DNA of 64,000 nt from the NCBI GenBank assembly GCA_022813625.1, contig JAKLMB010000014.1, positions 762,845 to 826,844 of the forward strand, in the 5' to 3' direction. The stretch is from Aaosphaeria pasadenensis (taxonomy: Eukaryota; Ascomycota; Dothideomycetes; Pleosporales). The notes under the pieces were generated by a model. It worked only from the letters and a program-made list of their open reading frames with translations, did not search any database and was not told the DNA's origin. Shown in pieces: positions 12,301 through 23,585 of this stretch. The stretch's first letter is position 1. Each line of letters begins with the position of its first letter. The position numbers and the translations under genes were made by a program.

Positions 12301-13565
12301 TTTTTAACTCCCACTGTTGGAGGAATTACGCCGCGCTCCATGGCTAGGGTAACTTTGATGATGCTGGTGATGCCACTCGCTGCTTCAGAGTGGCCGAGAT
12401 TCGTCTTCACGGACCCGATCAGCAATGGCGCCTGGCGATTGGGAGCAAACACTCGAGAGATCGCGTCGACCTCCGTGGCATCGCCCACGGATGTTCCCGT
12501 ACCATGGCATTCAATGTAGTCCGTCATTGCAGGGTCGAGATTTGTCAGAGAGTAGGCTTTGCGGATGACTGCCGCCTGACCATCCGCGCTCGGCTGGGTG
12601 ATACCGTTGGTGCGACCATTGCTGTTGACGGCAATGCCACGAATAACGGAGCGAATAGAATCACCATCTTTGATGGCGTCGCTGAGCCTCTTGACATACA
12701 ATGCTCCAATGCCATCAGCTCGGCCATAACCATCTGCGGAGGTATCGAACGTGTGACATGTGGATGTTTTTGAGAGAACGCCGGCTTTGGCAGTTCCAAT
12801 AAACTGCTGCGGAGACTGTACTAAGTTCGCGCCAGCAACGACAGCGGCATCGCAATCACCACTTTGCAATGCTCTACATGCAGCGTGAAGTGCGTAAAGT
12901 GATGAACTGCATGCAGTATCTAAAACATAACTTGGATCTATGTTAGACGGCTGATCCTCAATTGTGACATAGATATCTCACCTTGGTCCAGTTAGGTTGA
13001 AAACGTGGCTGATGCGGTTCGCTAAAATTGTTGTGCCCATTCCTGTAGCACTATAGCGATGAAAGTGATGTGGCTCCGAGGCCTGCATCAGCTGAAAATC
13101 CATTGTGAATGTGCCAACATATGTTCCAATATTGGCACCTGAAGCAGATTGAAGCGTGACACCCGCATTCTCAAAGCATTCATAGACAACTTCCAGAAGC
13201 TTTCTTTGTTGTGGGTCCATGTATGTGGCCTCAAGGTTGTTAATACCGAAGAAGTCTGGTTCAAAATTTCGGATATCTTCATTGATGAAGTATCCACCAT
13301 CGACACTCATCGACCCAGAAACACTAGCGTCTGGATTATAGAAACCATCGGCATTGAATCTCGACGAGGGAATCCTCCCTTGGGCACTCTTCTCCTGGGC
13401 GAGAAAATCCCACAAGGTAGATGGAGAAACGATATCACCAGGCAGGCGACATCCTGTTCTGATTAGATTGGATGCTCGGTTCATTCTGAGTAGAACCAAC
13501 TTACCCATTCCAACGATGGCAATGGCCTCCTGGTCATCGCCCCTAGCCCTGATTGATGGTGACAT
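6391..13565 (-). CDS. Highly reducing polyketide synthase (KS-AT-DH-psiMT-psiER-KR-ACP)
   Basis: Four exons: 13505-13565, 12982-13453, 7329-12930, 6391-7275 (2339 aa). The start MSPSIRARGDDQEAIAIVGM is typical of HR-PKS. KS: Cys near 185 in LDTACSSSLYA, His near 320 (ECHGTGT) and 358 (KTNLGHSEAASG). AT: FVFTGQGAQWPGMG and GHSSGE (Ser about 629). DH: His about 946 in WLSGHKLDQTTVFPAAGY. The C-methyltransferase region (about 1300-1450) has lost its SAM motif (LEVNQPDEG where LEIGAGTGG is usual). The ER domain keeps its fold but has DITNTLGQAALQIAQ in place of the Gly-rich NADPH loop, so it is probably inactive. KR: GCLGGLGRS and a Ser/Tyr/Asn triad region (TSSVSGSVG, ESNYCAANH). ACP: FGMDSM with Ser about 2292. 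There is no release domain, so off-loading must be in trans. The cupin and SDRs next door fit a salicylaldehyde-type HR-PKS. The family is certain; the product is inferred. Confidence 0.95.
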
Positions 13566-14063
13566 GATCACCTGGAGTATTGGGGTATATAACTTCAACA
13601 AAGGGCAAAAATGACACAAGGAAGCAAGCCGTAGAAGCTCGAGGTCTGAAAATCGGCTTGTCCCATAAATTATGAAGAGCTGTCTGTAGCTGTTATAGTG
13701 AAGACCGTGTCACATGGCTTGGCATGTCCCGTGATATCTGTTAAGGCTCACACGCGCGCGATACGCGGTTCCGCTGGGTTCAACGTATTTACAAAGCAAA
13801 TTTCCGCGCCATTATCGCATACGAAGGCTCTAACCAGTTCACGGGAAGATCGGTCCCCGAAGTCAATATTGCCCTTGGCATGATAATGAGCAGAACGAAT
13901 ACAGTTTTCTTTCCAATTAACTACCAACAACCGATAGGAAGCTCTAGAAACTGCAAAACATTGGCCATGATATCTCAATAGCGCCCTTCAATCACTCCAC
14001 TTAATCGACATGTCACCAATACGGCTAGAAATTATGTGTAGATACTGCATGCCCATGTACATC
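13566..14063. promoter_or_regulatory. PKS upstream region / cupin 3' region
   Basis: Both flanking genes are on the minus strand, so this ~0.5 kb contains the PKS promoter and the cupin gene's 3' end. No coding signal. Confidence 0.5.
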
Positions 14064-14713
14064 TCATACGCTAACGTAGTCGTTCCCCAGTGTACCCATT
14101 TCCATTTCTAGTTTCTTGCCATTGACATACAATGGCTCCACATCGACAAGGAAGTAGATCATCCTCGCCGACTTAGTTTCAGAGAGGTTCTTCCACTTGT
14201 GCATTGTACCCCGGTTGACGGACACGTCTCCGGGGCGCATGATCCTTTTTTCTCCACTATCTAGACTGAACTCAAATTCACCCTCACACACTGTTCCCAC
14301 TCCCAATGTTATTGCGCGGTGCATGATAGACTCCGCCCCAGGCGCAAAGTCAATGGTTCGAACGCAGACTCCGTTATAGACATGAAGTCCGGGCTATCAA
14401 GTCAGCTTATCTTACATCCTAGAGTCATGTGCATCCAAAAATGTGTCTGGAACATCAATGGCAGCAAGATTCGGCATACCTGGTTTTCCTTTGCCCATTT
14501 CACATCATGTTCCTCATTCAGGTTGATTGGTACCTTATCAGCGCTATACATGATGCTTTGGGAAGCAGCCCCGGCAACCATGATGGCTTGATGGTCCCCA
14601 CTGTCCGTGGGTAGGAATACAGATCTTCCTTCCGCATCATGCGTAGTAATGAACCGTTGAGGGGTGGGCAATCCTTCGGCGGGGAAGCCCGTAAGCGGGC
14701 CTGATGTGGTCAT
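14064..14713 (-). CDS. Cupin-domain protein of the PKS cluster
   Basis: Two exons, 14480-14713 and 14064-14393 (187 aa; intron 14394-14479, GTATGC...TAG, phase 0). After the splice the reading is GLHVYNGVCVRTIDFAPGAE, then MHRAITLGVGTVCEGEFEF and RPGDVSVNRGTMHKWKN, the two cupin motifs with candidate metal-ligand His residues and the PGD turn. Small cupins recur in fungal salicylaldehyde clusters next to HR-PKS and SDR genes; their exact chemistry is not settled to my knowledge. The same strand and tight spacing to the PKS gene suggest co-expression. The cupin fold is clear, the reaction is not. Confidence 0.85.
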
Positions 14714-15011
14714 TGTGAACCCAGGATTGATGTGAACCGAACGAAGATGTATGCAACGAATGATTGGCGGTGGGAAAATGCGTGAGTTAAGAAAATGTAG
14801 TGGATTATACTCGAATGATGTCTACCAGAAGAAGGGCAGGAATTGGGCTAATTTTATAGTTATTGGAGTGGCTTCAAACCGAGAGTTATCCGTTCTTGTA
14901 AGGCTCAACACACCAAAACGTAACTGCTGATCCCGGAGATATGATATCGCGCACTTTGAAGTTGTTTTTGACATTTCACTGCTAGCAATGAAGATAATAA
15001 TGATTGATTAA

Positions 15012-16167
15012 CTACGTGCGGATGGATAAGGTTGCACCGCCATCAACAATGTATCCCTGGCCGGTAATGTAACTTGCCTTTGGACTGCTCAAGAAGACGA
15101 TCAAATCTGATACCTCTTCTGGTTGTGCGATCCTTCCGAGCGGAACTACTCGATTGATCATGTCTTCGAACTCAGGTGTCGCTTCGAAAACACGTGCCAT
15201 CATGGGAGTCTGGACCCAAGAGGGGCATACGGCGTTCACTCGTATTCCGTGCGTACTGTTGTCCAGGGCTACGGGTCGGTTAGTTAGTTCCTGGAATAGT
15301 TCCCCCATGGAGAAAGAAATCAATAAGGCAAACAGCAATCCTGGAACATGAAAGGTATGTAACGGCTTACCTGCGTTCCTCGTTATTCCCAGCAATGCAT
15401 GCTTGGACGCCGTATATTGCACGATGCTTGGGGTAGCAACGTAAGAACTAGCACTGCCAACGTTCACAATCGCCCCACGCCCGGCGTCTTTGGGACCGGA
15501 TCGTCCCTGAGCCGTTTTACGTCCTTGCGCCTTCATGATGCGGCTAGCTTCTCGGGTACATAGAAGCACACCACGGACGTTTATCTGGTAGAAGCGATCA
15601 AACTCCACGAGGGAAGCCTCGCTGATCTCCATTGGTTCGTTGACACCAATCTGTACGTTGTTCCCAATTAGCGCCAACTCGTTTGTTACGGGTCGGGGTC
15701 TCCCGAGTGCGAATGAAGAGGGTTCTCGTGTCTTCAAAAGTGCACCAGTAGATGACGCCCGCAACATGGGTCCGGAAAGAGGAAAGGTGAGAATTGTCTT
15801 ACTCCGGCGCTATTGACGCAATAATCCATTCGTCCAAATACACGCACGACAGCTTCCATACATGCACGCACGCTGTCTTCAAGCTGCACGTCGATATGCA
15901 GGGCAATGGTATGGTAGTTCGGGCTCGCCGCGTGCGCCTTGCTGTCTTTTGCTGCCGCGGTGGCTGAATCAAGGTTGACGTCCGCGAACGCCACGGCTTC
16001 CACACCTGCCTCTGCAAATGCCATTCCTGTATCGCGGCCAATGCCACTACCTGGATATCGATACAAGGTTAATGTCAGGCTCGTGGGATGAACCCAATAC
16101 CGTGCAAGCGCAAGTGATACTCACCGGCGCCAATAATCAAAGCGAAACCACCCAGCATCTTGGTCAT
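15012..16167 (-). CDS. Short-chain dehydrogenase/reductase, SDR-1 of the PKS cluster
   Basis: Four exons: 16125-16167, 15803-16050, 15371-15650, 15012-15268 (275 aa). Classical SDR: GAGSGIGR cofactor loop formed across intron 1, NSAG, Ser region IVNVGSASSY, active site YTASK, and the C-terminal pattern VVPLGRIAQPEEVSDLIVFL...DGG. The acidic FADV after beta-2 hints at NAD rather than NADP preference. It belongs to the FabG/TsaC-like group that oxidises alcohols or reduces ketones. As one of three SDRs beside the HR-PKS it is a candidate for oxidising or reducing ring-forming intermediates. It shares a 630-bp divergent promoter with SDR-2. Confidence 0.9.
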
Positions 16168-16797
16168 GGTAAAGAAATAATGGACCCAATGAACCCTTGC
16201 GTGTTTGATGATGTCCAACGAAGCGAGTATCTGCTCAATCTCATGGACGTTGGTGTCCCGCTTTATAGCACACTTGCATACGCGTGGACCCTTCTCGATT
16301 ACACACTTCAGCGGTCATTCCATGCGCATGTGCAATGGACCGACAACCTCTGGCATACCGGACACTGAAATGACAGGTTAATTGCCGCGATAATTGGCCC
16401 CATAGTTCTCTTGTTACTTCAACTAGTTTCCACGTTAGTACAGGCACCTAAGCATCGTGGGCTATACACGTTTACGCGGTACCTCATCCTAATCTGATGT
16501 TGGCCCACCAAATCCTTCGGACTCCGTGATAACCCCATGCGAATGTTTCGTTTGTGATAACGAGCATGGAGCATGGCTGACCAGATTTGTGATTGAGCAT
16601 TCTAGGTCGAAGATTGGAAGGTGTGATGAAGCTACAGCAACCATAGGTCACATTGAATAATCGACTGATTATCAGAAAATAGGCTTTGCTATTCTTTTGC
16701 TTGCAAGGAAAGAAGTATTGAACTTACGCTGTACATGATCAATCTGTTATTATTTCGTTTGATATCATTGCTTCGCACAAGCGGTAATTGCGACAAC
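16168..16797. promoter_or_regulatory. Bidirectional promoter between SDR-1 and SDR-2
   Basis: 630 bp between two divergent starts (16167 minus, 16798 plus), so a shared control region for two cluster genes is likely. I see no obvious TATA box or palindromic Zn2Cys6 site that I would defend. Confidence 0.5.
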
Positions 16798-17837
16798 ATG
16801 GCCGGATCGAAATACTGCCTCATCACTGGGTGCGTCCAGATCCATAAGCTTCGTCTTGAAAGCCTCGACTGACATTCAACTAGATGCGGAAACGGTGGAA
16901 TAGGAAATGCCCTTGCACGAGAATTTGTCGCCAAAGGTGAGATTGGCTCTTGTGAACATAGGGACTGCGATAGCTAACAATCTCTCAGGCTACCATGTCA
17001 TTGCTACCGTTCTCCCAGGAGAATATCGAGAGCACCTCATGAATCAGCCTGATATCAGTGTTTTCGATCTCGACGTAACAGATGAATCAATGGTCCGCGG
17101 CTTCTCCAACACTGTAGCTAAAATCACAAACGGAAGACTGGACATCCTCGTCAACAATGCTGGTATCGTGTATACCATGCCAGCAGTCGATACGGATATC
17201 GCCCACGCCAAAAAGCTATTCGACGTGAACTTCTTCGGCCCGCTTTCTATGGTCCACCATTTTCACCGTCAGATCGTTGCTGCAAAGGGGCTCATTGTGA
17301 ACGTTGGCAGCATTGCAAGTGTCTCTCCCTACGTTTATGGCAGCGTATACAATGCAAGTAAAGCGGCGTTGGTCCATTTTATGGATACGTTGCGAGTGGA
17401 GATGCGATACTTTGACGTTCGCGTGATGAACGTAATATCTGGAGAGATTAATACAACTATCCTACGACATGACAAGGAGAGAAGTTTGCCAGAACGAAGT
17501 ATATTCTATGAGACCATGAACGAAGACTACAAAGCACACTGCCGGCGCAACCCAGGTGAGTCAACTACATTCGACATGATGTCAAAAGCTGACGGACAAT
17601 TCAGGGTCCTCACTCCCTTCTGAATACGCGAAAGCTGTGGTAAAGCAGGCAATGAAGCGGAATCCGAAGCGATGGTTCTGGTATGGTTCTAACACTACCA
17701 CTGTATGGGCTCTTCGCACATTCTTTGGTCAGTGGATTTGGGAACCTGTTTTTGGGGGCATGTTCAACCTGAAAAAAGTTAGGGGACAACCAAAGGGAGG
17801 GAGGGTAGAGGTGATAATTGAACAACCAAAAGTGTAG
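16798..17837 (+). CDS. Short-chain dehydrogenase, AYR1-like, SDR-2 of the PKS cluster
   Basis: Four exons: 16798-16829, 16884-16936, 16989-17555, 17605-17837 (294 aa). The N terminus MAGSKYCLITGCGNGGIGNA carries the TGxxxGIG loop across intron 1; later come LDILVNNAG, the Ser region IVNVGSIASV and the active site YNASK. Overall layout, with a C-terminal RNPKRWFWYGSNTTTVWAL segment that may touch membrane, matches the 1-acyl-DHAP-reductase (Ayr1)-like SDR branch. Members of this branch act in lipid and polyketide clusters as NADPH reductases. Context suggests reduction of a polyketide carbonyl; substrate unproven. Confidence 0.9.
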
Positions 17838-18250
17838 ATATCCCTTCACACTTATTATAGCTACTTCGATATTTTGACTTTTCAAGAAATAACCTGATAT
17901 GATATCTCTTCTTTACCTAAATGTTCCTAACAGAAAGTTCGTGATGAATTTCTTAAGGATGCATCGGCAAGGTGGGATCAGTTCTTAATCTTTGCTGCCA
18001 GAAGTAACCTGGAAATGGTAGTTTTTAGCATGGTGAGACAAGGCCTAGCAGACTTCCCGCTGTCTCTATAGATGGATTTGATTATTCAAAACAACTGTTC
18101 TTCAGCAAGTAAATAAGAGCAATACACTTTATTTCAGAGTGCTCAGCAATAGAGAATATACAGAATTGTGGAAATATCATAGAATTAAAAGAGAGACTAT
18201 TCTCAAAAACGGAAAGCTGTCATATAAGCCAAAGCAGAAATGCTTTATCT
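17838..18250. other. Convergent 3' spacer
   Basis: Spacer between the ends of SDR-2 and SDR-3, AT-rich, no gene or repeat recognised. Confidence 0.5.
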
Positions 18251-19372
18251 CTAGTAAGCAAATCGCTCTCTAACTAATTCCTCACTCAAGTGCCAAAGCC
18301 TTTCAGCAATGATAGGATCGTTGGCATGTCGAGCAGGGTCCTTTAATTGGCAGTTATCCAAGAAACAAGAAGTTCCAGCTTTCAAAGCAGGATCTAGTGC
18401 TGCGACAAGGGCTGGAGCAGCGCCTTGGTCTTGTGTCTTGTCAAGAATTCCCGAGGCGTAGATTTCTTTGGCGCGTTCTTCGGGATAGTGTCGACCGATA
18501 TCTGTCATAACTCCTACAAAAGACAGAATTAATATAGTAAATTCAAGCATTACGCGATGAGACCTTACCACCTGGACAGATAGCGAAAGATAGAATGCCC
18601 TGTTCGGCCAAGTGCTGAGTGAGGTAAAGGGAGAACAAGATGTTACTCGTCTTGCTCTGAGCATATGCAATTTCCGGGCTGTAGCCTTCCGTTGCGTTGA
18701 ATCCAAATTTCTTGAGTAGTTCCGTATTGGGTTGCTGATCCGCGGGCAGGGGCTTACCCTCAAAATTCAGATCGTCGAATCGTACGGGAGATAAGGCGTG
18801 CCATCCACCGCTGACGTTAACAACTCTAGTAGAACCTGCAGGAGATGATTTTGCGGATCTCTGAAGCTTGTGAAGGATCAGATTCGTAAACAAAAAATGA
18901 CCCAAGTGGTTGGTCGCGAAGTGAACATCGACTCCGTCGATCAAGGTGCGCTCCTGTACAGACATAACACCAGCGTTATTGAAGAGCAGGTCAATGTTCT
19001 CAGGCCATTCGTTGACTTGCTTGGCCGCAGCTCGGATGGACATCTGCGAGGACAGATCCATCTCTAGAGGACGATAGTGTACATTGGGATACTTCGCGCG
19101 AAGCTTATCAATGACCTCGTCACTTTTGGTTTTCGAGCGATATGTCATAACAACAAGAGCCGGCTCTTGTGAAGCAACGGCTTCAGCAATGGCAAAGCCA
19201 ATGCCTACAGGGTTGACACCAGTGATAATGACTGTAGTACGCAATTAGTGGGGAAGGACAGGAACGATGGAGACGAATTGGACATGCCATTTCGGCCGTG
19301 AAGGTTGTCACCGAAAGCTTTAGCGACCTCTCCAGCAGTGGTCCATTTGTTGAAGTCAGAAAACGAAGTCAT
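18251..19372 (-). CDS. Short-chain dehydrogenase, retinol-dehydrogenase-like, SDR-3 of the PKS cluster
   Basis: Three exons: 19288-19372, 18569-19231, 18251-18513 (336 aa). The N terminus ends in a TTAGEVAKAFGDNLHGRN stretch that is typical for this WWOX/RDH-like group and joins directly to VIITGVNPVGIG. That junction requires a GC-AG intron (19232-19287, donor GCATGT). Other motifs: LLFNNAGVM, RVVNVSGG, active site YAQSK, and CPGG followed across intron 2 by VMTDIG. It is likely an NADP(H)-dependent oxidoreductase on a hydrophobic alcohol or aldehyde, as in other salicylaldehyde clusters. A GTGACA donor upstream would also keep frame but would delete the conserved GDNLHGRN segment, so it is less likely. 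Confidence 0.88.
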
Positions 19373-20271
19373 TGTAGATTATTGTACTTGAAAAAAATGA
19401 ATAGTATTCAATATATTGATGGTGCTACACATGGTCAGTCAATGGCGATTGGACTTATATTGTACGGCTCAGCACCAAAGCGCAGAACTCATCACGACAC
19501 CCTATCTCCAGCATACAAGTACCATCCCGCACTTGACGCGGGATCAGCCTTCGGATTAACATTGACAGACGAGAGTGAATGGTTCCATTCACGTGCAGCT
19601 ATTGCATATCCTTGGCCCGAATCTAGTTTACAAACGGTCAGTATGCATCCAGGCGCTTGTCCCCTGTACAGACTGGCTGACATGTAGTAATATTCGGCAG
19701 ATCCTCGCACCTGCATTTATCCCTGCATTTATCCCTGCATTCAACCCTGCTCTCATCCCTGCATCCATCCCTGCATTCACTCTGCTTATCATTTTCCATT
19801 TTCAGTTTTATGGAGCGGCTTTGCTTGTCGCTTCCGGATAACTCCTCATGCTTGTAGCCTTGTACCAACAAAAAGAACTCACTTTATGCTTGTGCTATTG
19901 ATTCGTATTTCCTCATTCCCGTTCTACGGATTTCAAGATCTAGGGCTGGGTTGATTCTGCCCATGTTCAGATCCAGGTTTGTGTCGTTCACCGAGGTTGC
20001 ATGAACGGTGTTGTTATGTCCCTCACTGTGTTGGTTTGGCTCCGTCTAGTTAGTCCGCTGGTACTCTGGTCCCTCAAAATAGTCACTCGCTGTGTCGACA
20101 TTTGCATGCAGGCGTCCTTCTGAATAAATTAAAATCTGAGATCACCGCAATTTCTTCTACATCAAGAAACAAGATTTCGGAAATCGCCGTCTCTTTGTCC
20201 ATTCTATCAACCTATCACAAATTAGCACACTCCTTTCAGCGTCCATAAGAATCGCTTCGTCCATTTCCAAA
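19373..20271. promoter_or_regulatory. Divergent intergenic region with minisatellite
   Basis: About 0.9 kb between divergent SDR-3 and the alpha/beta-barrel gene; contains both promoters and the short tandem repeat at 19710-19780. No other coding signal. Confidence 0.5.
19710..19780. repeat. 12-bp minisatellite, about six imperfect units
   Basis: Units of the form CCCTGCATTTAT follow one another, with later copies diverged (TTCAAC, TCTCAT, CCAT variants). It lies in non-coding sequence between two divergent genes. Confidence 0.8.
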
Positions 20272-21030
20272 ATGCGCGTACCATTCTACATCTGCACTAT
20301 ACCCTTCTTCAAATATATTCTACCCTGCGTTACGGCTCAAAAGATGTCCACCATTGCATACCTGCCACTGAAAGAGGATGCCCCGCTGCATCGGGCTCTT
20401 GAGAAAGTCAAGCAGATTGCAGGTGTATCGCAAGCATACTACGGCCGTCGATTGGAAGATAGCAGTATCGTCGACGTTATCATTGGTAAGTCTATCTAAC
20501 CCTGTTTCAAGTCCCTGACGTGGTCTCCCTAACACGAGGTCGATGTAGACTGGTCGTCTACAACCAATGCCAGCAAGCTCAAAGACTCTCTTCTGAGCGG
20601 AGAACTCAACAGCATTATCAAACCTGCTCTCACTGGACTGCCTACCTGTTTCACCATGCAGCACCAGTGGGGTCCGGGGACATTTTTGGACACCAACCAA
20701 AACCCGGTCACTGAGATTGCAACCTTCTTCTTTCTGCCAAACATCAATGATCAACAGCTTGGAGAGTTCGACCAGGCATTCGTTTCATTAGAGCAGGCAG
20801 TTGCTGCTCAGCCTGGTCACGTCACTTCTGGTGCTGGGCACATTACCGGTACCGTGGACAATCCCGATATTGGCGCTCCAGTTAAGGGATTCATTGCTGC
20901 TGTTGGGTGGACCAGCCCTGAAGCCCATGTGAACTTTACGAAGACGCCGGAGTTTGGGCAGAGTTTGGGCAAATTGATTCCTTTCCTGAGTGGTAATGCT
21001 GATCATCACGTATACTTTCAGAAGGCTTAG
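20272..21030 (+). CDS. Dimeric alpha/beta-barrel (ABM-like) protein
   Basis: Two exons, 20272-20485 and 20549-21030 (231 aa; intron 20486-20548 GTAAGT...TAG, phase 1). The first ATG gives a hydrophobic leader; the in-frame ATG at 20344 (MSTIAYLPLK) would give 207 aa and may be the true start. The protein has two ferredoxin-like halves: DSSIVDVIIDWSS in the first, and FIAAVGWTSPEAHVNF with a terminal DHHVYFQKA in the second. This is the layout of fungal ABM/EthD-like dimeric alpha-beta barrel proteins, which in clusters can be heme-independent monooxygenases, cyclases or stress proteins. Catalytic residues cannot be named. Its position between SDR-3 and the transporter suggests membership in the PKS cluster. 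Confidence 0.65.
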
Positions 21031-21501
21031 TGGGTGGGGCGATGGTAGACGAATAGCGGATTCAGTGTATAAACAATTTCGTGTCAATAGAAAATTTGAA
21101 ATAAATTTGTTTTATAACATGAAGCTTGTCACGAATTTGTCAATTCGAGTGATGTTTTTGACAAAAGAACACGAATTCAGAAGTTAATAATCGTTCGTCA
21201 TGGCCCAGTTTGGTGGATAGGTCTTGCCCGGAGATCAACCCGCCAGAAGTACGCGTTTGTTTGTGTTGCTCTCATAATCACTCAAGAAAACTTCACTCGG
21301 TTCATGCACGCCGTAACATGCTTGGACAGATCGTAAGAAGCCTTGCATTGACTCCTTCAAGGTTATAGTGTTGTGGAGTAGCGAAGGCAAAGACTTGCTG
21401 ATTCGAATCACACGCACGTGAAAGATTTGATGGAAATAATATATGAGGAGATGTTGTCAAATTGCATTTCACTATCCTTGGTACATGTGCGACTGCTGCA
21501 A
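21031..21501. other. Convergent 3' spacer
   Basis: Between the ABM-like gene and the minus-strand 7TM gene. No coding or RNA signal seen. Confidence 0.5.
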
Positions 21502-22704
21502 CTATTCATCCAAAACCTCGTATTCAGACTTCATCGTTCCGTGTGCGCTACTCTTAGTGCTTCCGGTATCCTGACTGCGCTTGATGGCCAAAAGACGGTG
21601 CGAATTCTTCTCCCCCGACTCGGGGTCAGGCAAGGTGCTTCCCGGGCCCATGAGCTTCCTAAACAGCGGCTGTAGAGCCGGAACGCAACCAACCCAGACT
21701 GCCACATTGAGTTCTGCAAACTTGAGACAGGCAAGTGGTACAATTTCGTCTTATCGTGAGTCAGCTTTGAGTGCCTTTGGTTGAAAGGGGTATCACTTAC
21801 AGGTCACATCAAGTGTGATCGAGAGATCTCGAAGCCAGGGGATGGTGACTATGGAGCATACCATGGACCTGGAATTTCTTTGTTAGGTTTTGAGGACCCT
21901 AGTCCAAATTTCTGGAGTGCTTACACGCATCCTACACCGAGCAAAGCAAATATGCCGACTTTTCTCATGGTAGGCACTCGAAGGTCCCACAGATATACTA
22001 TCGGAAGTACGAGATAGACAACGTCCGTGAGAATGGTAACAGCTGTCTTACGTTAGAATTCATTCCTGCATTATTAAGTGACTCTGACGTACCGGCCAAG
22101 GCATAAGCAGAATACTGGAAAACGTTGCGGTTCCAGCAAATGCCGGAACTTGTGGGGTTCCACTGCTTTTGTAACGGCTGACATTGGAAGATGGAGACAA
22201 TGAGAGCCTCTACATTCATTGCGGTCAGGAGACCGAATGATACCCAAAGGATCATGCGTTTGGTTTTATGCAAATGCGTGACCAAGCGAAGTAAAAAGAG
22301 AACGATGGAAGCTTTGACAAAGTAGAATGTAGTAATGTTGAAAATCTGTGCAATGGCGTTGTATTTTATCGCGTTCATGATGTCTGGTGGACCCAGAAAG
22401 AAGATGTGTCTGCCCATTCCATATTGCAGAGAGACATAGGACAGGGCCTGGTTGACGATCATGAATGGCTGTAGCACAGAAAAGCATTAGCACTAATACT
22501 GAGCTAGTTCGGTCTCATTGTTACTGTACTCACCAGCGCGGCAAGCATGAACCAATCATCCAGGTCAAGCTTCTTGACCATGAATAGTCGCACACTGGTT
22601 CGTAGCGCAATAAAAATTACGGACAGTACCAGACAGGCAATCATAACACCCAAGTAGAGAGGGCCACGATCCTCATCAGGTGGAAGCTTGGTGATGGATG
22701 CCAT
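21502..22704 (-). CDS. Fungal rhodopsin-domain 7TM integral membrane protein (first)
   Basis: Five exons: 22534-22704, 22093-22468, 21925-22042, 21801-21868, 21502-21749 (326 aa). The start MASITKLPPDEDRGP is chosen over an upstream in-frame non-ATG extension. Seven hydrophobic segments are visible, including GVMIACLVLSVIFIALRTSV, then KLDLDDWFML, YGMGRHIFF, IFQCQPLQKQWNP, ILTDVVYLVLPIVYLWDL and the late YEIVPLACLKFAELNVAVWV. These are hallmarks of the fungal rhodopsin-domain (SAT4/PTH11-like) family. There is no CFEM domain. Function is unknown; these proteins are often near secondary-metabolite clusters. The last acceptor is GATAAG rather than YAG. Confidence 0.85.
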
Positions 22705-23585
22705 GGTGCGATTGGCAGATGGGGATCGAATGATGATACGATACGTAAACAAAGATGGAGAAAAAAGGTGTCACAAGAATCGTTACAGTCTTGAATCTCT
22801 CAATGGGGATGTACGAGAATATTAAGTGATGTTCCTCATCAACAACGAGGAGTCAGCCATTATAGATATCACCATCTGATTTCAAGGTTCTTGATTATTT
22901 TCCGGAAGGGGAAATGGCACTATTGTCGGGCTTCAACGTCCGTATTACGGTTCTGCTACATTAGGCATGTTCAAAAGCTGTTCCAAGTTATCTTGAAGTT
23001 CTAGCGCCACAATATGTTGTTGATGAGGGCACATGTTCATTCGGTGAGCCAATGGGACAGTGTTTCTAGAAGGAACTGACAGTTCAACGGCTACGGCGCA
23101 TTGGCAACGGGAATTTGGCTGACACTAACGACCTCACGATGTATTGAATGAGGTATCCAACAGTACAATACAGGGGCAGCGGGAATTGGAGGAACTTAAC
23201 AGCTGGGGTAGACAGAATCTACAGCAAGGGCCCATGTAAAGGATCGGGGACCGAAAGCCAACCGAATATCTGGGTTGACACCCATGCAACGTCCCCACGT
23301 GTATGCATAGCAGCAGATGCAATCCCAGTGTCGGCTAGGCGCCGTTACACAAACCTTACAACGGACGAGGTATTGGTCCGTGTACGCCGTTGCTTATCTG
23401 GAGCGTTTGGCGCTGGAGACCCTGTCGAACTGTGCCTCGCGACATGCAACCACTGGAAGTACAGTATGTGCTGTTCGTGGCCGCTTAAAAATGCTGAAAT
23501 ATTAGTATAAACGGCGGTAGACTAAGACTTGATTGCAGACTCTCCTACATCTTCGTTTTCTCATTTGCGTTCTCGCTTCTGAACA
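22705..23585. promoter_or_regulatory. Divergent promoter region (7TM / MFS)
   Basis: About 0.9 kb between divergent starts. No coding family; small ORFs are not convincing. Confidence 0.5.

Noticed and set aside
13583..13592. TATA-like GTATATAA before the PKS start
   Set aside because: It is about 20-25 bp from the ATG, too close to act as a TATA box for this start codon.
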